The notes beneath the pieces were generated by a model. It made no database searches and was not told where the DNA came from. It saw only the letters and a list, made by a program, of their open reading frames with translations. From Armigeres subalbatus (lineage: Eukaryota; Arthropoda; Insecta; Diptera; Culicidae): a stretch of DNA of 64,000 nt. Shown one piece after another: positions 56,191-64,000 of this stretch. Numbering within the stretch: position 1 is the first letter of the stretch; every line of letters starts with the position of its first letter. Position numbers and translations under genes: made by a program. Where the stretch lies: contig NC_085141.1 of the NCBI RefSeq assembly GCF_024139115.2, forward strand, positions 367,187,925 to 367,251,924, written 5' to 3'.

Positions 56191-56365
56191 GCTGAAAATT
56201 TACCTGTTGCTTTTACGCTCGGCACATCAGATGCTGCGTAAAGCGTACCATTGATACTTCGCGTACCTGAATTTTCATTAGATGCAGTCAATTTGCGCAA
56301 GGGCATGACAAGGGCATTGTTGATCGGACATTTGAAAATGTAGCAAAACTGAACCCTGCCTAAAC

Positions 56366-57095
56366 GGGAGGCAACAGAAATGGGACTAGTGATAAATGCT
56401 TCGAAAACAAAGTACATGCTGTTGATCGAAATAGGGCGCGAAAGGGCCTGCTTGGAAAGCAGTGTAACGATGGAGGGGAATACCTTTAAGGAGGTCGAAG
56501 AATTCGTCTACCTTGAATTCTTGCTAACGGCTGATAACAATGTTAGTCGTGAAATACGAGGGCGCATCCTCTGCGGAAGACTATAGGATCCAGATGAAAC
56601 TGCGGTCAACAAAAGATCCACACCCGCACTAAATGCCTCATGTACAAAACGCCCATAAGGCGGGCAGTCCTCAATGAAAATGAACCTTGGACCATGTGCT
56701 CGAGAAGCAATTGCAAGCACTCGGGGTATTCGAAAGACGCCTACTGAGGATCATCTTTGGAGGTTTGCAAGAGAACGGTGTCTTGCAGGGAAGGATGAAT
56801 CAGGAGCTCGCCCAACTCCACAGCGAACCCAGTATCCAAATGGTAGCTAAAGCTGGAAGGGTACGATGGGCAGGGCATGTTGCAAGAGCAATCCGGCAAA
56901 GGTAGTCTTCGCTTCCGACCTGGCAGGTACGAAAAGGAGCGCAGTGGGCGAGGTGAGCGGACTAAGTACAAATCGATTTGGCGAGCTTGGGACACAACCG
57001 AGTATGAATCGATGTGGTTTTGAACCGTATATTGGGGGTTCAATTTGTTGATTCATTGGCATCTGTTTAGATGTAAACTAAATAAATAAAAAATA
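56366..57095 (+). pseudogene. RTE-like LINE, C-terminal relic
   Basis: Plus-strand pieces: MGLVINASKTKYM and EVEEFVYLEFLLTADNN (56380-56586), then LGVFERRLLRIIFGGLQ and GRVRWAGHVA (56687-56905), then degenerate tail and stop. The 3' end is AGATGTAAACTAAATAAATA at 57069-57088. Frameshifts near 56585 and 56890 inactivate it. The tail groups it with 7590-7772 and 34135-34610. Confidence 0.8.
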
Positions 57096-57233
57096 AAGTA
57101 TTCTTATCAGCTGATGTTTTTTTCGGAAAATTAGGTTTAGTTAGATGGACTCCAAACAACTCCTAGCTCGTAAACTTTTACCAAGACTTATGTTTCCAAG
57201 GCACATCGAAAAGTAAAACATGCCATTTAAATA

Positions 57234-57417
57234 CAGTCAAACCTCCATGAGTCGATATCGAAGGGACCATCGACTCATGGAAATATCGAGATATGGAATT
57301 TAAAGTCCTTGGGAAGCTGTTTGAAGGGACCATCACAGTAACCCAGAAAATATGTCTTAATGTGCTTCCATGAGTCGATATCGAGTCATAGAGCATTGAC
57401 TCATGGAGGTTTGACTG
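57234..57417. mobile_element. 184-bp pogo-type MITE
   Basis: CAGTCAAACCTCCATGAGTC and the complement at the right end, flanked by TA (57232-57233 and 57418-57419). GAGTCGATATCGA words occur inside. It is related in style to 45565-45951. Confidence 0.85.
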
Positions 57418-57534
57418 TAATTCCAACCGCGGCGATAGCATTTGGTTATGAAATAAATATGTGTTTTTTATATTTCAGGTAATTTTGGACAACGATGTAC
57501 TTAGATGGCAAAATGGTAAATACATCATGAAACA

Positions 57535-59245
57535 ATCATGATTATCCTTAAACAATTGAAAAATGCTCCTTAAAAAAACATTTTTCCTTAAACTATAGAA
57601 CAAATTACCTTGAAAAATATAACATGCTCCGTAAACATTTGAAAAACGTACCGTAGAAACGAAAAAAAGTGTACCGTAGACAATTGAAAATGCTCCTTAA
57701 AAAAAACAAAGATTTGCTATGTTATTAATGATAATTGCGCCGTATAATGATATGAGAATTATTGTAAAATAGTTCAAAACGTAACTTAAAATTGGCTATC
57801 ATAAATTGGAATCTTATCCACCATTGTATAGCCCCTGGAGTTTAAAGCTGATTGTTTCGATGGTAACCCTATTTAACAGAAAAATGCTTCAAAAAGTAAG
57901 AAAAATGCTCCTTAAAATGTATAAAATGCTCAAGGATGTTATCGATCATTTAATAATCTGCGTTCGATCATTTAGTAGTTTGTCAATAACTTATTCCAGA
58001 GGCTAAATTTCAAAATGTGTTGTATTGTGGACTTTTAGTGCGAAGGTTTTTCTACAACTCTCCTTAACAGGTCAATGTTCGAATTCCACTGCTAAAGAAG
58101 TTACGGTGCTAGTTGCTATACTTATACTAAATGATAACAAAATATGCAATCATTTAGTCAAAGTTACTGCTACTAGCGCTATAGCTCCGTTATTAGTGAA
58201 ATTTAAACAACGAACTGTTAGGCAGAGTTGTAGATAAACCTTTGTACTAGAACTCCACCATACAACACATTTTGAAATTTAGCCTCTGGAATGAGTTATT
58301 GGAAAACTACTAAATGATCGAAGGCAGATTACTAAATGATCGATAACATCCTTGAAAATGATCCTTGACTTGTGCAAATGCTCCTTAAACTAAAACAAGT
58401 GCTCCTTAAAGTGAAGAAATGCTCCTTAAACCAATAAAAATGTGCTTTAACTTGAGGAAATGCTCCTTAGACTAGAAAAGTGCTTTTTATCCAAACAAAA
58501 CTAATGAAAAATGAACTTGTCATAAGACGAGTTAGTGAAATCCCATTTAATTCCACCACTTAATTGTATGACTTAGTCGAGTCAAGTACGAGACACAGAT
58601 AACGGCCTTACTGTTGAGGTCGAAATACGTATCTGTCAAGGTATAATTAAGTGGTGGAATTAAATGGGATTTCACTAACTCGTCTTATGACAAGTTCATT
58701 TTTTATTAGTTTTGTTTGGATAAAAAGCACTTTTCTAGTCTAAGGAGCATTTCCTCAAGTTAAAGCACATTTTTATTGGTTTAAGGAGCATTTCTTCAGT
58801 TTAAGGAGCACTTGTTTTAGTTTAAGGAGCATTTGCACAAGTCAAGTTTTATACATTTTAAGGAGCATTTTTCTTACTTTTTCCGTTAAATAGGGTTACC
58901 ATCGAAACAATCAGCTTTAAACTCCAGGGGCTATACAATGGTGGATAAGATTCCAATTTATGATAGCCAATTCTAAGTTACGTTTTGAACTATTTTACCA
59001 TAATTCTTATATCATTATACTGCGCAATTATCATTAATAACATAGCAAATCTTTGTTTTTAGGGAGCATTTTCAATTGTCTACGGTACATTTTTTTTGTT
59101 TCTACGGTACGCTTTTCAAATGTTTACGGAGCATTTTATATATTTCAAGGTAATTTGTTCTATAGTTTAAGGAAAAATGATAAGTTTTTTTAAGGAGCAT
59201 TTTTCATTTTTTAAGGACAATTTCATCTGTTTTAATGGACAATTA
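57535..59245. mobile_element. Nested foldback element, about 1.7 kb
   Basis: Three layers of inverted repeats are visible. Outer arms 57545-57925 and 58855-59245 pair (AATTGAAAATGCTCCTTAAA, CCACCATTGTATAGCCCCTG, GATGGTAACCCTATTTAA). 57925-58055 pairs with 58255-58375 (TGTTATCGATCATTTA, GAGGCTAAATTTCAAAATGT). 58371-58513 pairs with 58696-58850 (AAACAAGTGCTCCTTAAA). The middle of the last is a family-1 hairpin MITE (58514-58695). The arms carry many copies of ATGCTCCTTAAA. No coding capacity is recognised. Confidence 0.85.
58514..58695. mobile_element. Hairpin MITE, family 1 (copy 3)
   Basis: GAACTTGTCATAAGACGAG at the left and its complement at the right. The inner CTGTTGAGGTCGAAATACGT is as at 61-313. 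The left inner arm is partly deleted. Confidence 0.8.
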
Positions 59246-59386
59246 TTGGGCTGCTCTCTGATGTCAAATGCAGCAAAGTAAGTGTTTTTTCATGTGTTTC
59301 GTTAATTTGTGTCCAGCACACATAATTTAATCAATGACGGTATGTTTATATAAAAACGTTGGATCTTTTTCTATCAATTTTTATAT

Positions 59387-60357
59387 TTAGAGAAAAACCG
59401 AGCTTCCGTATTTCATGATTGCATTAAAACCGTCGATGCTACTAGAACCAAACTCGCAAAGATTTGGAACAGTTTTCCATTCAATACAAAGCTTATTGCA
59501 TCTCATTCTACTCACCCACACTTCGCCAGATGGCAATCGATGGTCACTAGATTGTCCCCGATTGTACCGATATGCATATAATGATTCTCGAAAGCACCTC
59601 CCGATTCTTTTGCCGTGCAGAGGATAACGTGATATTCGCTGGTCTGGTTGAAGCTGAACACTGCATACGGGATAGTAGGGTTGTACTGCTTTCCCGTGCT
59701 GCTCTGTACGATATTGAAAGCCCGCGGCATTTGTGGCACATTGGTCCACCGAATTCCGGCGTGCATTCCCGGAGCAGTGGCGTTGTATACTTCCAATTTG
59801 AAGGTTTTGCAATCCTGGAAATTTTTATGTCGAAGCAATTGCATCACGTAATAGTTAGTGCTGTGTTACTTACTATGGGTTCATTTTCTGCGACTCGCAC
59901 CGTAGGAACCTCATTTGTGCGTTTGTAGTGGATCCATGCCACACCCGGTCCCGTCATGTTGGCGAAATTGTGGTGCAAAGCAATGGTAACGTTCACTTTT
60001 CCCACGCCGACGATTTCCAGCTCGTCCGGTTTGTCGATGTAACTGTGCGAATACATACAAAGAAAGGAATTAAATTGATTGACAGGTTACAATTTCAGTG
60101 TGATCTTACCCATCGTCCCCCACCAAGCAGTGGGCAGACGTAGCGTAAAAGTGTTTCCCAACATGGAAAGCGGCGCAGTATTTAGCACGACGCTCGCATA
60201 TTACATCCAAGGGAAGCATGCAAGGTGCAGTTGCTGAAATTTTTGATTTCTTATAATACGCGAAGGTCGACTCAATGAAGTCGTGTCCTCCGCCGATGTC
60301 TAAAGATTCCACAAAGCCGGACAGTGCGAGGAGGAGAAGTAACGACAACAAAACCAT
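59387..60357 (-). CDS. Gene A: secreted trypsin-like serine protease homologue, four exons
   Basis: Exons on the minus strand: 60357-60110, 60042-59874, 59814-59516, 59438-59387 (255 residues). Donors GTAAGA, GTAAGT and GTGAGT and acceptors CGCACAG, TTTCCAG and CTAGTAG fit. A signal peptide (MVLLSLLLLLALSG) starts the protein. KYCAAF...TSAHCL matches the trypsin C42-H57-C58 region with canonical 16-residue Cys spacing (Cys61, His76, Cys77). The expected catalytic Asp is lost (GPGVAWIHY), and the serine region is KESGGAF (Ser210) instead of GDSGGP. Exon 4 gives a GFNAIMKY tail like the trypsin C-terminus. No IVGG activation site is evident. It is probably a non-catalytic homologue, extracellular. 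Head-to-head with gene B, same intron phases (2, 0, 2). Confidence 0.8.
59439..59444 (-). other. NAGNAG tandem acceptor of gene A exon 4
   Basis: The intron ends TTCTAGTAG. Use of either AG keeps the frame and differs by one residue (CGI or CGSI). Confidence 0.5.
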
Positions 60358-60495
60358 TTCACCCAACTGACTAAGTGACTGAGCAACTGGCTCCTGCTGA
60401 ATGACAGCTGCTGTATGGACTATCAAAGTAGTCCGCTAAACTTGTTGGACTCGAAAGGTTTTTGTTTTGCCACTAAATAGTAAATGGGGGGAGTA
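60358..60495 (-). other. Predicted 5' UTR of gene A
   Basis: From the transcription start expected about 30 bp after the TATA box to the ATG at 60357 (context GTGAAATGG). An in-frame upstream ATG at 60426 would add 23 polar residues before the signal peptide, so the internal ATG is preferred. Confidence 0.4.
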
Positions 60496-60520
60496 GCTAT
60501 TACCGCTCCAAATATCAAAC

Positions 60521-60528
60521 TTTTTATA
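60521..60528 (-). promoter_or_regulatory. TATA box of gene A
   Basis: Minus-strand CTATAAAAAG, about 165 bp upstream of the chosen ATG. Confidence 0.45.
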
Positions 60529-60669
60529 GTAGGCTTGGAGACGAGGGCTATTTGTATTTATTTGCATATGTACGTGAATGTGCAACAAAATGTCACACAT
60601 TTTCAGGCACTGCTCCTCGCACAAATAGCCCATAACAAGATGTATTCAACTGGTTACCTTGTCCCATAG

Positions 60670-61013
60670 TTTCTTATCTAATTTTTTTTCACTCCACAAA
60701 ACCAAAATACCTATTAGGTACTCGTTTTTGGGCCCTTATCCTTAACCGAGTTAGTAGAAATTAGTTGCATTCGAAGGAAAAATCCTGCCTATTAATCTTT
60801 CAAACCGCTAAAAAGCAACTTGAACGAAAACTAAGTTCTAGGTACTAGTCGTTCACCGATTTCCTCACAACAAGTTTCATTCGACGGAGAATCCTATCCT
60901 AATGTTTCCGGGTCACGGAAAAATGGACTTATCAGTTATGGGGAAAATACGATTTTTATTCGTGTTTTAATAATCAATTAGGGTGGAGCATCTTAGGAGA
61001 AAATGTTACAATT
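60670..61013. other. Shared intergenic region of genes A and B
   Basis: AT-rich, no coding sequence. It holds the potential regulatory DNA for both divergent genes; no distinct promoter is recognised for gene B. Confidence 0.4.
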
Positions 61014-61125
61014 ACAAGATTAACATACTTCACTATTCCATTCACTTCCGCTATATTCACGTATCTGTTGATACACAGTGAATATAGCGGAAGTAAATGG
61101 AATAGTGAAGTATTCTAATCTTGAT
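61014..61125. mobile_element. Hairpin (MITE) in the promoter region of gene B
   Basis: CAAGATTAACATACTTCACT on the left pairs with its complement ending at 61125; inner arms CTTCCGCTATATTCAC and GTGAATATAGCGGAAG. It lies 100 bp upstream of the gene B ATG. Confidence 0.75.
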
Positions 61126-61224
61126 TCGTGTTCTGGGGTTATAAGTAAATAAATACATACAGGATACAGGATTGTATGGGCAATAACGAAGTAGACCGTC
61201 AATTTTGGACGATTTGTCGAAATA

Positions 61225-62096
61225 ATGTCATTGGAACGAAGAATTACGCTTTTGATTGTATTTGTTGTGGCCATAACGTATGCCGCCATTGGGGACGAGG
61301 ACTTCATTCGTAAGACCAGCATCGTCTATCGCAAGAAACCAGGGACATCGGACTCTGTCGAATGTAGCACCGATCGGACCTGTTCTCTGCAAAAGAATTT
61401 CTGCGCTGCTTTCTACATAGGAGATGGATTCTACGTGACAACCGCACACTGCTTGGTGGCAAGCAATGGGTTCGTCTGCATGGAATTGAATCCTCCATAG
61501 AATGTAACTCACGTTCCATTATACGTTTGTAGAACAATCTTTGAACCAGATCGACTGGACATTTTTGGCGCTGGCCTGGTTGATGTGACGCTAACGTTGC
61601 ACAAAAATTACTCCAAAACAAACGGAGTTGACATCGCTTGGATTCAAATTCATGATTCGAAAGTTCGGAGTGATGTTCTGGAAGTTGCTAACACGAGGCC
61701 ACACGTAACATATCAATAGACTAATGAGTAAAAGCTGGGATCCACCTCATGTAGTGCCTCTTATTCACACAGATTTGCATCCGCTATGAGCTGCAACTGA
61801 TCAATGCCAACTTGACCGGCGTACATGACGGTTTTCGATGGGTTCAGACACTGGAGACCGTTCACCCTGAAACGACACCAGATGCGGAACCATTTTTAGC
61901 TGGGGTATCATCATTCAAATATCTCACTGAATTCAAGCAGACGGGGCTGGAGCACGTGGTACTGTGCAGTGCAAAAGATAGTCCGGATGATTTTAGGTTG
62001 AACTTTATTGCTTACGGGAGGACTGAGATGCTTTCGTTCGATACCGACTGCTATCGGGTTCAGTGCGGGTATGTTACAAGATTTTTGGTATTCTGA
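61225..62096 (+). CDS. Gene B: secreted trypsin-like protein, paralogue of gene A
   Basis: Exons 61225-61469, 61533-61704 and 61773-62068 (or to the stop at 62096 by read-through, 246 residues). Intron sites are GTTCGT...TTTGTAG, GTAACA...TCACACAG and a third donor GTATGT at 62069. Phases 2, 0, 2 equal those of gene A. The first donor is unusual but GT is kept. The signal peptide is MSLERRITLLIVFVVAITYA. FCAAFYIGDGFYVTTAHCL carries the C42-H57-C58 pattern (Cys60, His75, Cys76). GVDIAWIQI keeps the Asp (Asp115). The serine region is KDSPDDF (Ser209), not GDSGGP. It is probably inactive. The fourth exon homologous to gene A is not recognisable; satellite DNA begins about 60 bp after the third donor. 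Confidence 0.72.
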
Positions 62097-62129
62097 TCGA
62101 ATGCTCGGGTCTTTTCATGCGACCATGCA

Positions 62130-63084
62130 AATAGATTCCAAGTAGATTGATGTCTGGACTTCGAGTGGAATGCTGTCTGGATTCCATGTAGAATCCTGTT
62201 CAGATTTCATGTGGAATTCTGTCCGGATTCCGTACGAAATCTTGCTCTGTGTTTGAGTGGAAAACTGTCTGGATTCCATATGATTAATTGTCCGGATTCC
62301 GAGCGAAATCTTGTCAAAATTTCGAGGAAAATTCTATCCGTATTCCGAGTGGGATCCGTTTCAAATTCCGAATGGAGATCGAGTGAAATCATGACCGGAT
62401 TTCGACTGGAATTCTATCCTTATTCCAAATGGATTTTCGTCCGGATCTCGAGTGGATTCCTGCCCAGATTCCGAGTGAAATCCTTTCTGAATTCCGAGTG
62501 AAATCATGTCCGAAACCCGAATGGAATCCAATACGAATTTCGAGAGGAATCCTGTCTGGATTTCAAGCGGAACCCTTTCCGCATTCCGATTGAAAGCCTG
62601 TCTAGATTCCAAGTGCTTGGATTACGAAAGGAATATTGTCAGGATTCCGAAAGGAATCCAGTGAAGATTCCGTTAATAATCATGTCCGGATTCTGAGAGG
62701 AAACTTGTCTAAATTACAAAAGAAATCCTGTCCGGATTCCGAGAAAAATCGAGAAACAAAAAACTAAGAGGAATCCGGTCCGGATTTTGAGAGAAATCAT
62801 GTCCACATTTCAAGAGGTATTCTGTTCGGATTCCAAGAGGAATTCTGTTCGAGATATAAAAAGATACTTGAAATTCTGTCTGGATTCCGAGAGAAATCCT
62901 GTCTGGATTTCTTCCGAGAGAAATCCTGTTCATATTCCAAAAGCAATTTTATCCGGATTCCAAGAGGAATCCTGTTCAAATCCTTAGAGGAATCCAAACC
63001 GAGTTTTGAAAGGAATCATAACCGATGACCAAGAGGAATCCTGTCCGGATTTCGAGAGGAATCCTGTCCAGATTCCAAGAGGAA
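62130..63084. repeat. Satellite, degenerate part (GGATTCCGAGNGGAATCCTGTC)
   Basis: Diverged tandem units of about 22-23 bp, e.g. TTCCGAGTGAAATCATGTCC and TCCGAGAGAAATCCTGTC. Divergence is greatest near gene B and falls to the right. Confidence 0.9.
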
Positions 63085-63383
63085 TCCTTCGGAATCCAGA
63101 CAGGATTCCCTTCGGAATCCAGACAGGATTCCCTTCGGAATCCAGACAGGATTCCCTTCGGAATCCAGGCAGGATTCCCTTCGGAATCCAGGCAGGATTC
63201 CCTTCGGAATCCAGGCAGGATTCCCTTCGGAATCCAGGCAGGATTCCCTTCGGAATCCAGGCAGGATTCCCTTCGGAATCCAGACAGGATTCCCTTCGGA
63301 ATCCAGACAGGATTCCCTTCGGAATCCAGACAGGATTCCCTTCGGAATCCAGACAGGATTCCCTTCGGAATCCAGACAAGATT
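63085..63383 (-). repeat. Satellite, inverted homogeneous block
   Basis: About 13 almost identical 23-bp units reading GGAATCCAGACAGGATTC plus CCTTC on the plus strand, the inverse orientation to the flanks, with AGAC/AGGC variants grouped in runs. Confidence 0.95.
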
Positions 63384-64000
63384 CTCTTCGGAAGGGAATC
63401 CTGTCCGGATTCCGAAGGGAATCCTGTCCGGATTCCGAAGGGAATCCTGTCCGGATTCCGAAGGGAATCCTGTCCGGATTCCGAAGGAATCCTGTCCGAT
63501 TCCGAAGGAATCCTGTCCGATTCCGAAGGAATCCTGTCCGGATTCCGAAGGAATCCTGTCCGGGTTCCGAAGGGAATCCTGTCCGATTCGAAGGAATCCT
63601 GTCCGATTCCGAAGGAATCCTGTCCGGATTCCGAAGGGAATCCTGTCCGGATTCCGAAGGAATCCTGTCCGGATTCGAAGGAATCCTGTCCGGATTCGAA
63701 GGAATCCTGTCCGATTCCGAAGGAATCCTGTCCGGATTCCGAAGGAATCCTGTCCGGATTCCGAAGGGAATCCTGTCCGGATTCGAAGGAATCCTGTCCG
63801 GATTCCGAAGGAATCCTGTCCGATTCCGAAGGAATCCTGTCCAGTTAAGGGAATCCTGTCCGGATTCCGAAGGGAATCCTGTCCGGATTCCGAAGGGAAT
63901 CCTGTCCGGATTCCGAAGGGAATCCTGTCCGGATTCCGAAGGGAATCCTGTTCGGATTCCGAAGGGAATCCTGTCCGGATTCCGAAGGGAATCCTGTCCG
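63384..64000 (+). repeat. Satellite, homogeneous forward block (to window end)
   Basis: About 27 units of GGATTCCGAAGGGAATCC plus TGTCC (23 bp; 20-22 bp variants lack one or two bases). The array continues beyond the window. Open frames of 131 and 280 codons across it reflect a stop-free unit, not genes. Confidence 0.97.

Noticed and set aside
62984..63848. Long open frames (131 and 280 codons) at the right end of the window
   Set aside because: They are generated by a 23-bp satellite unit that has no stop codon in any frame. The translated sequence is purely periodic.
62130..64000. CRISPR array
   Set aside because: Units are directly adjacent with no unique spacers, and the genome is eukaryotic. 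The other tandem arrays also lack repeat-spacer alternation.

Overview
The window looks like transposon-rich chromosomal DNA of a culicine mosquito, most likely Aedes (probably Ae. aegypti). This is inferred from AT-rich composition, spliced genes with GT-AG introns, tRNA-derived SINEs resembling the Feilai family, RTE-like and RNase H-bearing non-LTR elements, a Ty3/gypsy element, and many terminal-inverted-repeat miniature elements (MITEs). There is no bacterial or phage gene organisation.

Layout. 1-7.8 kb: hairpin MITEs, a duplicated segment (1.36-1.97 and 4.6-5.6 kb) whose second copy carries a MITE, a 1.5 kb foldback element, and a 1.56 kb element (5712-7271) with spliced-looking interior, followed by a minisatellite and an RTE 3' end. 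7.8-11.4 kb: low-copy DNA with no secure gene. 11.4-17.9 kb: two broken RTE-like elements separated by 1.7 kb of degenerate AATTCC-type repeat. 18-24.3 kb: mostly unassigned. 24365-31127: a complete Ty3/gypsy element on the minus strand with near-identical LTRs and a GGTG target duplication, but frameshifted gag and pol. 31.2-37.5 kb: DNA elements, a GC-rich structured block, an RTE fragment, and an inverted pair of histone-type 3' stem-loops. 39.6-41.0 kb: the terminal exon of a host gene for a mucin-like, acidic, probably GPI-anchored protein. 41-52.4 kb: SINEs, nested DNA elements, a ~152-bp satellite, a broken mariner transposase, minisatellites and a solo LTR. 53.3-57.1 kb: a 5'-truncated LINE with RNase H, a tRNA-Ala-like SINE and an RTE fragment. 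57.5-59.2 kb: a nested foldback element.

The clearest host genes are a head-to-head pair of secreted trypsin-like proteins, A (59387-60357, minus, four exons) and B (61225-62068 or beyond, plus). They share intron positions and phases, so they arose by duplication and inversion. Both have a damaged catalytic site and are probably non-catalytic serine protease homologues. Gene B runs directly into a 1.9 kb satellite with a 23-bp unit (62.1-64.0 kb), and its last exon is not recognisable.

Most of the sequence is repeats inserted into repeats; genes do not form operons. I found no system that I can defend as entirely new. The best leads are the protease-homologue pair with its satellite boundary, the histone-type stem-loop pair, the gypsy leader (60-bp repeats plus a membrane microprotein ORF), the transposon whose ends carry arrays of MEF2/CArG-like palindromes, and two ultra-short poly(A) insertions with target duplications.
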